From Ectobius pallidus (Eukaryota > Arthropoda > Insecta > Blattodea > Ectobiidae), in assembly GCA_964059195.1 (NCBI GenBank), contig CAXKWD010000007.1:56519620-56583619 (forward strand): a stretch of 64,000 bases of DNA, read 5' to 3'. Within the stretch, counting starts at the first letter, position 1. Every line of letters starts with the position of its first letter. The notes beneath the pieces were generated by a model. That model made no database searches. It was not told the origin of the DNA and saw only the letters and a list, made by a program, of their open reading frames with translations. Of this stretch, positions 46,116 through 58,446 are shown one piece after another. A program made the translations under genes and the position numbers.

Positions 46116-48109
46116 GCCAGTAGTTTCCAATTTTATTTAATTGTCCACACACACATTATATACCATACATAGCCTACATAAAATCAAAATATTACATACA
46201 GCTTTCCAATTCTGGATTATGCCACCCTGAAACTGCTCTTTTAAGTAGCACTAAAGAGGCTCTGGTGATTGTTTTTAATTGCACTTTTTAATAGGGCAGT
46301 ATAACATGCAGCACAACAGTGGACTGCATTACCTACGTTAGCAGCTTGCTAGGGGAAAGGTTACAGGCAGGCGGGAAGCAGCCATCACCATAGCAATGTG
46401 CAGCGGTGAGTGGAAGGAGGGCCAGAGTGCAGCAGGTATTTGGGCATAAGCTCACAAGCTCCCCTTCCACCCAATAAAAAAAAGACCATTGCACCAAACA
46501 TAATATTTCACAACTATGTTCTCTCTACTACATTTCTTGCCAAGATATGGGAGGTGTTGTATGCTTCCTCTGCAGGTGTGGGGTTGAGGAGGGGCGTCAT
46601 CAAGAATGACCTAAAAGCATAAGCCACTGTCGCCAACAAGGATTCCTTGTACTAGGCCCCTTTCAAATCTCACTCAGTTTCTACTGTTGTTGAAGATTCT
46701 GTTATCATGGGTGGAACCAGGCCATCCAGTAATGAAATCAATAAATTTCCTCTCGTGGTTGACGACAGCCTACAACAAAATACAATTAACATGAGCATGA
46801 TAGGCTATATGATTTGGGTAATACACATCAAAGAAAAAAGAAGTAAAACATTGTGTTCCACAAGGATGTCTTATTTAAATTACTCTTCTTACTTTCTTCT
46901 TACTTTACTTTACTTCTCAATGATCTTCCAATAAATACCAGATATTATTCTGTTTGCAGTTGACACAAATGTTTTAGTTTCAGGAGAAACAGAAAAATAA
47001 TCCAACAAAGAAGTGATAGGCCTATGTTGTTAAATGACTTGTATAAGTGGTATTGCATTTTTCATCAAATTTAAGAATTCCTTGACCAACTCAGGCAGGC
47101 AGCACCGATAGGGATAAATACGTCCTCACTATTACAGATTTAATTACATGCAGACTGAACTCAACAGATGGTCGAATAGACTACAGATTATAAATGACAG
47201 GCTGATGTGTTCTTTCATATGGGATAATATGATGGTACATAAAGAATGATGAATATCATCTTGTTCATAGGAGTTACTGACATTTTTAACTTGTAGGCCT
47301 ATGCTAGGTTAAAGAAATGTACCGTACCATAAGCAAGTGTGTGGATGTTTTCCTGAATGTGTGAGAATAAGTGAAAATATAGGCTAGGTAATACTTAGCA
47401 TTTAAGATCTGTGTCCAAATAACTTGTATACTGTAGGCTACATGTATATAAAGTATTGGATGAATAAAAATTAGGCAAAAGACAAATTTAGGTTGTGCAC
47501 CAGCGAAATTCCACCTCCATAGGATGGGATTGCATGGCACTGCAGCTCACTAGTGTACCCTTTATCATATACGAATAAAAATACACAAAATCACAGCGTT
47601 ATGAAAATGACCCTTGCAACATATCAAAAGTATGGCATTAATAGGCCTAAATATTTCAGGATGAAGCCACATATGCATCATAATATGAAATATTATTACA
47701 GGAAATGGGACCAAAGCAGGGAAAGAAGAAGTAAGAGGTCGTGTTATGGTATTGTCCAGCGAAGAGTTTCAGACTTGATTGGTATGCCACCCGCTAGATG
47801 ACTTAATCAATGCTGCAAAAACAACCCTTGCACCAAAACAGCTCTTTCTAGAGCCAACATAACATTTCACAATGATAAAAATTAGTACACGAAAGCGGCT
47901 ATTTCTCATGTGTTAAAGCTCTCTAAACTTAAACAGAAGAATTTTCCCTTCACCGCTCAGCAATTGCAATAGTGAAGTGGTTAAGCCTGCTGGTCACGGT
48001 TTCATATACCAGTCGATGTGAAATTTATGGTTAGGAATATGTCCCACATAGGCAGGTAGGGCAAAGAGAAAGCGAATGAAAGTAAAGATAAATTGTTTAA
48101 TTTTTCCCA

Positions 48110-48277
48110 GTTCCCCTTTTGCATAACAGATGGCGTAGCTAGTAGTTAAAATGGTGAGACATCTAGAAGGTGACATTTGAATCCTAAACCCCAGTTTCCC
48201 CTTTGGCACAATAGATGGCATAGCTAGTAGTTAAAATGGTGATATATGTAGGAGGTGACATTTGAACCCTAAACCCC
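48110..48277 (+). repeat. ~82-bp tandem duplication
   Basis: Two units share gatggcgtagctagtagtta, aaaatggtga and aggtgacatttgaa.cctaaa. Inside the Harbinger element. Confidence 0.88.
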
Positions 48278-48369
48278 TCCTACCCTGGCGGACCCCATTA
48301 GAGTTGGTGGGAGGAGCCTAGTGCGCAACCTAAAATTGCTTTTCACATAAATTATTTGGCTACTCACTT

Positions 48370-49048
48370 GGCAATTGAACTGAAGATACTTTTCCGGTTA
48401 CGGAATATTTCAGCATGTTCACCATCAGGATTCATTATAGGAACATCGATGGCTCCCACAACCCCAAGAAACCTGAACCTTTCATACACACGCTAGCTGA
48501 CACTCAGCTTGATCCAGGAACTTGACAAATTGTGACCTTTTCCCAGCAATTAGTTCAGATATCTTTCTTATAATCCTGCTCACAGTTGGCTGGCTTTTTC
48601 CATGCATGTCTGCAGAAACTAATTGAAAATTACCTGTAAACAATTAAGGAAAACAATAACTATTAGGGTCAATTTATATCATAACCTTAAATGTTTGTAA
48701 GACCATGTAACATAACCTCTATAAAATGAAATACACTATAATATAAATATGGCCTTTTATCCTTACCTGTAGCATAATATCGTAACGATACTAGTAGTTG
48801 TATTACTGGCGGGGGAAACAGGTAATTATTCGACTAAAATTATTCAGTCCATCTTCAAACATGGTTACGAGGATATCCAACACCGTCTGCTTATCAAACC
48901 TAGGCATCTAGCTTTGAATTCGCTATCCAAATTCAATTGGGTTTTGCGCTTCTCTAATAATACGCCGAGGAACAGGTGCAGCGTCGATAATTTCCTGGAT
49001 GCCACCAATATTCTCAGCAAATTCAACAACTCTCAAAATGTCAGCCAT
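48370..49048 (-). pseudogene. HARBI1-like transposase, N-terminal half, broken
   Basis: Starts at Met 49048 with MADILRVVEFAENIGGIQEI. After two stops it reads MPRFDKQTVLDILVTMFEDG. A spliced or gapped part at 48650-48500 reads MHGKSQPTVSRIIRKISELI, the family's helix-turn-helix block. 48460-48370 has GVVGAIDVPIMNPDGEHAEI, where family members carry the first catalytic Asp in a C-I-D-G motif. The remaining DDE core is missing, so it is inactive. Confidence 0.8.
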
Positions 49049-49227
49049 ATTTATTGACGTGAATACGCGAAAGTCAAAGTCAAAGTCTAGATTGCCGGTG
49101 ACTTCGAAGTAAAGTCACAATCGAAGTTTACTTTCATCAAAGTCTCGACTATGAATACGAAAATGGCGACTTTGTTCTTTGTAAAGTCGACTTTCATCCA
49201 AAGTCTTGTTTATGAATACCAGCCTGA

Positions 49228-49724
49228 GAGCCGCAGCCTCACAAAATATGACTTACGTAGTACAATAGACGCAGATTGTCGTGAATAGTGTAAACAAGAT
49301 GCTTCTTAGCTTGGGCGAGTCCATGAATACCCACAAACAAAATATAGTGGTGTTTACTTCAATAGTGTTCTGGCTGTTTGCAGGTGCAGTTTGGAGGGTA
49401 GAGCTCTTCAATATGTAGAGCTGGTGTAACAGTGGAACTAAAAGCATTTTTCATCGAAATGCCATCTATTCATTTATTTCAATTTACTATACCATCTATT
49501 CATAGTAAATTAAAAGACAATATTTCAAAAATGTAGATAGCATGGTTTAATGGAATACAAGAAGACATGAAGGAGAAAAACATTACTGAGAATCTATGGG
49601 AGGATAGAGGGGCTTGGATATTGAGAATACGGAAGATGTAGACATACCGGTACATAAAAAAACCGTGATGATGGTGATGATGAGATAGCAGTGTGTCTTG
49701 TGGAATGTGGAAATATTATGTAAG
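49228..49724. other. Unassigned intron sequence
   Basis: Nothing recognised except a short gatgatggtgatgatga simple repeat near 49665. Confidence 0.35.
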
Positions 49725-49930
49725 GCTGGGCGCAAGTTGGGACGCAGTTTGGTGAGATGAGGTGAGGTGCCTCACCCTGAATTTCAGTGAAACACAGAAA
49801 TAAATACAACCTGCGTCACCTCACTCTGCTTGCGAACATTCCCTGTTGTATTTATTTATGTGTTTCACAGAAACCCAAGGTGAGTCACCTCACCTCACCT
49901 CACTAAACCGCGTCTCATCTTGCGCCCAGC
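49725..49930. mobile_element. 206-bp palindromic MITE
   Basis: GCTGGGCGCAAGTTGGGACG on the left pairs with GCTGGGCGCAAGATGAGACG (inverted) on the right. Pairing continues through runs of gtgaggtgaggt and gtgaaacac to a short loop, so almost the whole element can fold into one hairpin. The target duplication is unclear. Confidence 0.82.
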
Positions 49931-50179
49931 ATTACTCACCCTTGTCACTCAGAACTGGTACCCTATTTCTCCTCACGCGCCCGGCCGCTGTTCTCCTATA
50001 TCTGTGCGTAATGTAATCAAAGTTTACTGGGGTCCCCTTGACCTCCATACCAGTTATGGGTTAGGCGTTCTGCTTCACAGTACTGTCTCAGTTCACTGCA
50101 TAGCGACATGTCATGAAGCTTCAGTCCAACTGACAATTAAGTCAAGACAAGTATTATTCCTAATTAGTTGTATTTATAT
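49931..50179. other. Unassigned intron sequence
   Basis: Short stretch between the MITE and the LINE fragment; nothing recognised. Confidence 0.3.
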
Positions 50180-50440
50180 ATTGCTAAAACTACAATATCT
50201 CGGCCATATAATGACAAATGGAAACAGGTATAAACTGCTGCAGAACATTCTTCATGGAAAGATCTTGGTAAAAGAGGACAAGGAAGAAGAAGAAACTTGG
50301 ACTTGGCTTGGCTTGGAAACTTAAGGACATGGACTTCATACACGAGTGAGGAACTTTTCGATCAATCAAAAGTGATATAGCTATGGTGGTCAACATCCGG
50401 AACGGATAGGCACTACTAAAAGAAGAAGATATATTGCTTG
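50180..50440 (+). mobile_element. LINE RT C-terminal and 3' fragment
   Basis: Plus frame: LKLQYLGHIMTNGNRYKLLQ, then NILHGKI and EEETWTWLGLET, a stop, and a decayed end resembling ...VVNIRNG. This is the common C-terminus of LINE reverse transcriptases in insects; a different lineage from the fragment at 39.4 kb. Truncated on the 5' side. Confidence 0.78.
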
Positions 50441-51128
50441 AGATCTGGCCTCAGGACTTTCCAATTTGTTGGTCTGCTGTTTGATTCCCAAGAAATACAG
50501 TATTTCTGCTTCATTTTGCTTTAAAATCTTTTTGGTTGATTAATTTCGTTTCGATTGTAAAAGTGCGTCTTGTGTTGTGCACTACTTTACACAGAATAAT
50601 ATTTGATAGCGAGGAATTTGATAGCGAGGTGGTTTATTTTTGTCTTCTGCAGTGGGTCGATTAGATTGGTGTTCATCAGGGTTTGGGTGCCCTGTATAAT
50701 TAATGATCATTATAGAAATAATTATTTATGACCCTCCGGCAGCATTACATCGGCTTCGACCAGGATACCTTTTTTTAGAGCGGATATGGAGACAATTTAT
50801 ATTGATTGCATATCGAATTATTATGAAGAACACTTGTGGAAATTGGTTGAATACAATTTTAGTAGTACTTTGAATAATAATGGATACGTTTCAAAATATA
50901 AAATACAGCAACTTTACAATGATGTAGAATAATTCATATTCAATTATTTATTGAATATTGGTTTAAGTGTTAAGTAGCAAACTGATATCTATATGCAGTT
51001 CGCGATATTAATTATACTTGATATATTGTATGAAATTACTGTGGAATTTACTAAGTCCATTTAATGGAGCATTGTAAAATATTCTAAGTTCATTTAATTC
51101 ACTTGGAGAGAATGTTAAAGTATGAAAC
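50441..51128. other. Unassigned intron sequence
   Basis: Nothing recognised. Confidence 0.35.
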
Positions 51129-51402
51129 ATTGAGTGATATGCATAAAAATGAAGCAATTGCTTTTGATACAAATTTACAGGAAAATCTAACAAATGCTTC
51201 GTTCGAAATGTATAATATTAAGTAGCAATTGCTTTTACTTTAGCAAACACAACGTTACGTACGCCAAGTTAAGCAAATGCTAAGACCGTAGCAATTGCTG
51301 CAATTCATACGCATAACACGTAGGAATTGCTTTTGCTTGATAGCAATTGCTATGAAAAATTGAAGCCTGCCTCAGTCGTGCTTTCGCTAGCGAAGTAAAA
51401 GG

Positions 51403-51732
51403 TTTCTTGAAAGTAAAAATGGCTGCGTTTTTTAATATACGAGAAAGAAGGTCTATAATCCTAGGAGGAGTCCTGCGAAACGGGATTTCAAAAAGTTGTA
51501 TTGACTTAGCTGTGAAAACGTTACATGCTTAAGCGATCATTTTGTGGGTGAAAATGATGAAACTCGTGGTGGAGCTTTGAATAGACAGCAGAAAATGAGG
51601 ACATTTTTAAGGTACATAGGAGACCCTGGTTTACAGGTAGGCCTTGGGGAGGACATCGGTATACATCAGAGTAGTGTCACATACATTGTAAATTGAAGAA
51701 AAATCTCACCTGTGGATGTCGTTTCCTTCAGA
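51403..51732 (+). pseudogene. Harbinger transposase N-terminal fragment
   Basis: Around 51585-51690 the plus frame reads RQQKMRTFLRYIGDPGLQVG and then LGEDIGIHQSSVTYIV, the helix-turn-helix block of PIF/Harbinger nucleases. Upstream text is frameshifted. The catalytic core is absent; the nested transposon begins at 51736. Confidence 0.7.
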
Positions 51733-51735
51733 TAA

Positions 51736-54061
51736 CACAGGTCTGCAACTAAAAAACTGCATAGGATGTCTTTTAATTTTCGTACAGAATTTTACTTCCT
51801 AATACCTAAAAAAATACCAAAAAACTTCTATCACGTCCATTTTTTGTGTAAGTGAAGTGGTTATATTTATTTTTCATAAAATTTATGGTTTATTGAAAAT
51901 CCGGTATTTTATCTTACAAATTCTCATAAACAATTGATTTTTACATTAATTTATTCAATTATAGCTTATCTATACAATATATAATGTTAACTGTTAGGGG
52001 TGAGTGGTGGAGGGGGGCGGCACAAGTCAAAGAAGTTCAGTATCGCACATAAAAGTAGAGCCGCCATCAGTAGACACATCGCTTTCAAACTGAACAGTGC
52101 TGTTGTTTCTATTTCGTAATCATGGCTCCAAGAGGTTGTGTTATGTCTCCTGATAGCTTTTGTTTTATTTGTGGTGAATACACTGTGAAACGTCAACAGA
52201 GAAACATTAATGATTTTGTGAAGAAGGTTTATTTTGCTTACTTCAAATTAAAACTTGGGGATCAAGACAAACCATGGGCCCCTCACAAGGTGTGTAGAAG
52301 ATGTGAGGAAGATCTTCGTTTGTGGTTTAAGGGTAAGAAAAACTCATTTCGTTTTGGAATTCCTATGATATGGCGTGAGCAGAAAAATCATACAACCGAT
52401 TGCTATTTCTGTTCAGTATATGTAAAGGGATTTAATACAAAAAATAGAATGAACATATCTTATCCTAACCTTGACTCAGCTATTCGTCCAGTGCCCCATA
52501 GCTCTGAAATACCAATCCCACAGCCACCTTCCAGTTTAGATGAATACTTGAGTGAGTAAGAGGGCGAAGACACATTACCTCCCCAGGACGAATCTAGCTC
52601 AGATTTTTCTGTTGACGAGGGGCCTGAACTATTTTCTCAGAGTGAGCTCAATGACCTAGTAAGAGATCTAGGTCTATCAAAAGATGCAGCCGAATTGCTA
52701 GGTTCGAGACTAAAAAACAAAAACCTTCTGTCATCTGGTACCTCATTTTCGTGGTATAGGCACCGAGAGAAAGAATTTACTCAGTTTTTCTCCAAAGAGG
52801 GACATCTAGTTTTTTGTAATGATGTACAAGGGCTCATGAAGTGCTTTGATGTAGAATATGATTCATCTGAATGGCGCCTATTCATTGATTCGTCCAAAGC
52901 TAGTCTTAAAGCAGTCATGCTGCACAATGGAAATACTTTTGCATCCCTGCCTATGGGACACTCGGTGCATATGGAAGAAAACTATAACGATTTGGCCATT
53001 ATTCTAGAAAAAATCAAATATCAAGACCATCAATGGATGGTTTGTGGGGACTTCAAAATACTAACCATGCTTTTGGGTCAGAAGACAGGTTATACAAAGT
53101 ACCCATGTTTTCTATGCTTGTGGGATAGTAGAGCCAGAGAGCAGCATTGGACCAAAAGTGACTGGTCACTGCGAGAAACCCTAAAAACCGGCGAGAAAAA
53201 CGTCATCAATACGACTCTCGTTCCACCAGAAAAGGTTTTATTGCCCCCTCTTCACATTAAATTGGGGCTTATGAAACAGTTTGTAAAATCACTGCAAAAG
53301 GATGGGAATTGTTTTAGATATCTGTGTTCTAAATTCCCGAAGCTGTCTGAAGCCAAGTTGAAAGAGGGAGTTTTCACTGGTCCCGACATAAGAAAACTTT
53401 TATCCGACTCCCTCTTTGTGGAAAGTATGAATGAGAAGGAAAAAGAAGCTTGGGAATCGTTCAAGGGTGTAGTGTTAAGATTTTTGGGAAATACTAAGGA
53501 TCCTGACTACAAAACCATTGTGCATCGTATGATGGCAGCGTACAAAGCTCAAGGATGCAAGATGAGCTTAAAGGTTCATTTTTTACACTCCCATATAGAC
53601 TATTTTCCTGAAAACTTTGGGAGCTTACAGTGAAGAAATGGGTGAACGGTTTCACCAGGATGTCCGTGATATCGAGAGACGGTACCAAGGAAGATGGGAT
53701 GTCAATATGCTTGCGGACTACTGTTGGATGCTGAAGCGGGAAACCAAAGATGGAAATCGGAAACGAGTCCGGCGAAGCATCAAAGAGAAGAAGAAAAGGT
53801 TTCACAAAAAAGATGAATAAACATAAAATTGTGAATAAATGTCACAAAATGATGTTTCATTTGTTGTAAAAATTAATATGTTTGATTCATCTTAATACAC
53901 GAGTGCTTTTTACCAATACTGTGTATCTTTTAGTTTTGCAAAAAAACCTTACGTGATAGGGGAAAATGGATGTCATTTTTGGAATCAGTGCATTTTAAAA
54001 CATTTAATTTAGTAAAAATATCTCATGCAGCTGAAAAAAAAAAATTTTTTGCAGACCTGTG
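51736..54061 (+). mobile_element. 2.3-kb DNA transposon of unassigned superfamily
   Basis: TIRs CACAGGTCTGCAA at 51736 and, inverted, ending 54061, each followed by an A-rich tract. Flanked by the 3-bp repeat TAA (51733-51735, 54062-54064). Encodes one long transposase-like protein. The CACA start and 3-bp duplication recall CMC-type (CACTA/Mirage/Chapaev) elements, but I do not recognise the protein as a member of that group. Confidence 0.78.
52122..53820 (+). pseudogene. Transposase-like protein with Cys-pair zinc motifs, one stop and one frameshift
   Basis: The frame opens at Met 52122 (MAPRGCVMSPDSFCFICGEY). Cys pairs CFICGE, CRRCEEDL and CYFCSV suggest a zinc-binding N-terminal domain (residues 14-110), then a proline/serine linker. 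One in-frame TAA at 52557 interrupts it. The frame continues through LFIDSSKASLKAVM, MVCGDFKILTMLLG and KYPCFLCLW to 53620, where one extra T shifts it. The end, GERFHQDVRDIERRYQGRWD, finishes at 53820. The D, D and E/HQD positions could be the catalytic triad of an RNase H-like nuclease, which is inference. The full length would be about 566 residues. Only two lesions: the best preserved transposase in the window. Confidence 0.82.
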
Positions 54062-54421
54062 TAATCAGAGTTTGCATAATGCTAAACTTCAGTGTGGGAT
54101 CACTAGGATGATAACCTCTGGGATAGGGTGGAGGACCAATCTACATCAGTATCTACAAATAGTAATACAAGGGATGTGAGAGCATAATAGACTTATCGTA
54201 GGTACTGTGATCAGGGATCCACGGATATAATTGGAATACAACCTTTCACATGTAGTAACTATGCAACTTTATTCACACGTGCACTAATATAAATTATTGA
54301 AACAAATGAATGTATTGATTAATAAACTTAAATTATACACGATGCAGAAATGGCGGGAAACTTAGCACGTGGGCAAAAATATGTGTAATTACTTCATATA
54401 ATATATTATATATCATAAGTC

Positions 54422-55524
54422 TAGGGACCGGATTTTTAGGTTTTTAAAAACACTGTTTTAGGTTTTCCATTAGTTGAAATAGTTTTTTTAGGTTTTTTGT
54501 CCAAAATATCGTTTCCGGGTAGAATAATTGGTTTAATCAATTTGAATGTGCTATAAAGGATTCAATACATAATACTTGTAATGTCTAACTTAACAAAATT
54601 GACTTAAATTTGTGTAAACTTGCTTTAGGACAATATTATACAATTGAAGAAAGAAAGCATAAACAATCAAAAGAAGCAGTGAAAATAAGATTGCCTCACA
54701 TTAAAGTAGTTAATACTGTATCTAGTCACTACCCTTCTCAAGATTCGAATCCGATGCTTCTAATTTAGTGAGTAAAATACTTTATGGTTGGATGTGTATA
54801 ATGTGAAACTGATTATTTTCCTTTCTTCGGTTGTTACGCATGCTAACCGCACAACAGATCAACTAAGGATGAAAACTTCCCCCTTTTCTAGAAAGGTAAA
54901 TAATAATTACGTGTTTCTGACAGGCTTGACAAAATATTACTTTGCCATCTGTAGTGAATTTCAGGTCGTCGCCAATCCACTGCCGTAATAAACTCGATTT
55001 CATTTGTTTCCGCATAATTAACATGTCTTCTTAAAACTAACAGTGTGAACACTCAGTATGAATAACAGGGAAGTACTAAATGCAAACAAGCGCTTTGAAA
55101 CACAGAAATCTATATCCTTGTTCCACGGCAACAATGGTTGTTCGTAGTTCGTACGAATATTTTAAAAGGAATACGCCGGTACTCTTATACTTCCTCTCTT
55201 TATACTGTCCATTCTAGACGAGAATGGGTTGAACGAAACGCTGGTGGTATTAATTTCAACCCGACAAAAATGATTGTCTCTCCGCAAAAAATCGATCTCT
55301 CAACTGACAAACAAAAAAGACAAAAAAAGTGGCCTAAATGAGATATTTTAGGTTTTTTATCCCGTTTAGGTACATTTAGGTTTTTATACCCTATTTAGGT
55401 ATTTTTAGGTGCCACAGAATTAATGTGGGAGAATCCTATGGACATGATTCGAAAAAGTGTATGAGCGCTTTTTGTTTTGGAAGCAAGGAAAAAAATAGGT
55501 AAAAACCTAAGAATCCGGTCCCTA
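54422..55524. mobile_element. 1.1-kb hAT-like non-autonomous element
   Basis: TIRs TAGGGACCGGATTTTTAGGT and, inverted, TAGGGACCGGATTCTTAGGT. A flanking 7-of-8-bp repeat ATCATAAG/ATCATAAC lies at 54412-54419 and 55525-55532, with two extra bases at the left end. No transposase inside; the interior is rich in taggttttt repeats. Confidence 0.8.
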
Positions 55525-55532
55525 ATCATAAC

Positions 55533-56220
55533 ACTGTAAATCGTTGATATAGTCAGTTGAACTCTGATAATTAATTGAAATATTAAGAATAAACTTAAAT
55601 TGCAATAGAATAGATTACGTCACTGTGAACACTGGTTGCACAATGTGACGTAAGCTTATACGAACTTAACACACGGATGTGATAGTTGAAATAATTGTAA
55701 CACGGTTCTAATTACTGTAGAATATTACGAGCGAACAACAAAACTTAATACTTGTAGTTTTGTAATTAAATTCGTGGGTTTTAAGAGCACTTGAACTTGT
55801 CGTTGCAAAGTCTATGAAAACCGCGCGAATATGAGGAGAATACTTGCATGCTTCCGAATGCGAATCAGTCTGAGGCTGAACTGACGCGAATGGGACGCAT
55901 TGCACACGGCGTGACGATAGCTTGCACCTGCCTCAAACTTACGTCACGTTGTAAAATTGGTTGTAATTGCTGACTCAGGCGCGGGAGAAAATACGGGCGC
56001 TCGTCTGAAGAGAATGACTAAATAGACATGTTGGTTGCACGAACATTCAGTGGCAGAGAAAGTTCAGTTTTCCATCTGCAGTTGGTGTGCTCGATTGTAC
56101 ATACGTTAAGACTCCAAAACCAAAGCATCTCACAATTATACCTTCTACGAGCACTAATAATAGCCTACGCCAAACAAAGCTCGAACTTCATAGCACGTGT
56201 TCGCACAAATTCGTCTACTG
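55533..56220. other. Interior of the 51.1-56.4 kb element, no coding similarity
   Basis: Nothing recognised except subterminal GCAATTGC palindromes beyond 56290. Confidence 0.35.
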
Positions 56221-56430
56221 CATGACGCAACTGGATGTGCGTATGCGTGCAACGTAAATATCACTTGCAATGGCCTGGTAGCCATCAAGCAATTCCTATG
56301 CGTGGCTAGCAATTGCGTTTAAGTAAAAGCAAGCGCTTTATGCATGCAATTTAGAACAATTGTTTTAGCTTCTACCATTTGCTAGAGGGAAAGGAAAAGC
56401 AATTGCTTGGTTTTATGCATATCACCCATT

Positions 56431-57552
56431 ATATTGCTAAATATTCTAGAGTCCAATAATTGTTGTAACTCAGAATTCTTCTAAGTTCAATATATTCTGC
56501 GCTGAATATTTTTGAAGTATGAGAAATTAATCGACTGAAATTTTCTAATTTAGGATGATCTGGGAAATTTGATTCCACATCGAAGAAAGAGCCTTTCCTT
56601 CAATTGCAGATGTTGACTTTCCTCCACGGATATTGACGGACAAGTAAGTGTCATATCTTTTGAAAATACTAAACTGACTGAGAAATCTGCATTAATTCCT
56701 CCTACAATCTTTAATATTATAGGCTAGAATCCTCATGTGACTATTCCAAAATTGCTTATTGGGTGTTGAGTTTTTAGATCATTCACTTGACAATCCTCAA
56801 TGCCTAAAGGTTCTGGGATTTTCCATATCTTGACTAAGAATTAATCTTAAGATTCCCATTATTCTGAAGTCTAGGAAGGTTTGCTACCATACTTTTGTGT
56901 TTGAAGACGAAGTCATCTTTCCACATAAAAGACTTATTCCTTAAAATACCTTAGCGTTTCAAAGTCTCTTTAGAAATATTTCCTCCTTTCAGCGAAACTA
57001 TGGATTGACTGACATGTCTATTGTCCTTCTTCTTGTACCTGGTTATACTGGAGTTAATGTCCTGACTCGTTTCAATGACTGTGGGGAAAACCTTTACCAG
57101 CACTAATGTACCTCTCATTAGAGAAATGTTCAAACGAAAGGTATTATTCATATATTCCATTTGTTTAATCATATTAAGAATTCATTTGTTATAAATATTA
57201 GTATTGAATTCTCCTTAATTTTCTGATTATTTGATATGAAACTCTAGTTGGAAATACTATTTGAAATTAATAAATGTATTCATTCCTTTAATACAAGTAT
57301 CATTTCGATATGCAAATCAAAATGGGTAATTGTTTTAATTGATAGCATTTATCCATTGTGGGCTTATCCTAACCGTATCACTCCGGTATCACGTCACTTT
57401 ATATATCACTATCACTATAAACCGTATCACGCTTATGTATTTATTTCGATATTGAGTTCTAGAATGATTGAAATCAGCTCAGGAAGCTTTGGGCAGATTT
57501 GAAATGCCAGCGGAGAAAAATCCTGATGAAATAACGCCGATTGATATTTCCA
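56431..57552. other. Unassigned intron sequence
   Basis: Nothing recognised. Confidence 0.35.
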
Positions 57553-57892
57553 TCTCTATATATATAAAAGGCTTTGTCCTGACTGACTGACTGAATGAAT
57601 GACTGACTGAATGACAGGAATCAACGTACAGCCTAAACTATAACAGGTAGAGACTTGGAATTTTGACAGTACCTTCGCTTCATAATGTAGGTGCTCACTA
57701 AGAAAGGATTTTGAAAAATTCTGATTTTACATGCCAAAAATTAAATGTTTTTGAAAATACTTAATCCCTTTTTACATAGAATTATCAAAACAAATTCACA
57801 GAACGTATTGTTACCAGTGGTATCAGGTGGGCTTGGATTAAATTAAATGGATGTTTGACAAATTAGAGAAGGTATCATTATAATTCATATTA
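57553..57892 (+). mobile_element. Helitron 5' end fragment
   Basis: Starts TCTCTATATATATAAAAGGC after an A, followed by a gactgactgaatgaatg run and ggtagagacttggaattttg, typical of the 5' region of non-autonomous Helitrons. No 3' hairpin of its own; it runs into the next Helitron. Confidence 0.6.
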
Positions 57893-58418
57893 TCTATATT
57901 AATAAAATAAATTCTCCTCGATGTCCAGCGAAATCTACTGAACGCAGAGATCTGAAATTTTAAACATAGGTGTGCTGAAGGGTCGGAAAATGCACCTCGA
58001 AGCCGGAATTTTAATTTTAGTTTTCGTTCGTGAGTTATGAGTGAAAAACTGGCAAAAAACGTGCATTTTTTGCGTTTTCAAAACATAAGTTTTCAGTTAT
58101 ACATTTCAATGTCAAATCAATTACAGTTGGCTTTGGCTATTTTTGTCAAACCTTGAAAACAAAACTTTCGCGATCGCTTGAATGTTGTAAGCCCTAAATA
58201 TGGTCAAACGTTGTTTTATTTGGACGAATCTCACTATACAGAAGTTTTCTTGGCCAAGAAACTCGAATCTGAGGTCGCTTTTACCAGTCGATGCTATCTG
58301 ATCGTGGTATGTAGTCCATGCGATTTAGGTGTTAATAAATGCAATGATTTAACTATTATGCTCTTAATTTTTAATTCTTGAAATAATTATCGCGGGCGAA
58401 GCCGCGGGCACATGCTAG
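57893..58418 (+). mobile_element. Single Helitron of the same family as the 34-36 kb array
   Basis: Starts TCTATATTAATAAAATAA after an A and ends in the hairpin cgcgggcgaagccgcggg plus cacatgCTAG before a T. The interior matches the array units (gcgaaatctactgaacgcag, gagttatgagtgaaaaactg). No coding. Confidence 0.92.
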
Positions 58419-58446
58419 TCATATTATAAGGCGATATGCCGTGGTG

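Larger units (their letters stand above)
44441..49224. mobile_element. PIF/Harbinger transposon, 4.8 kb, degenerate
   Basis: TIRs GGCCCGTATTCAAGAACGCG... and, inverted, GGCTGGTATTCATAAACAAG... continue as runs of the gactttggaaagtcg type at both ends. A 3-bp target duplication TGA is at 44438-44440 and 49225-49227. It contains a HARBI1-like transposase on the minus strand and a Myb/SANT-type second protein on the plus strand, the normal Harbinger pair, plus a LINE fragment and other insertions. Confidence 0.85.
51132..56427. mobile_element. 5.3-kb TIR element, probably Harbinger, with nested transposons
   Basis: The left end GAGTGATATGCATAAAA and the inverted right end GGGTGATATGCATAAAA are each followed by a spacer and GCAATTGCTTTT. 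A 3-bp duplication ATT lies at 51129-51131 and 56428-56430. Subterminal GCAATTGC palindromes recur near 51225-51350 and 56290-56400. A Harbinger transposase piece at 51.4-51.7 kb suggests the superfamily. Two later insertions (51736-54061 and 54422-55524) enlarge it. Confidence 0.75.

Noticed and set aside
49920..50324. 134-codon plus-strand frame as a gene
   Set aside because: Only its last ~50 codons resemble anything, a LINE reverse transcriptase C-terminus; the first part runs through unrelated sequence next to the palindromic MITE.
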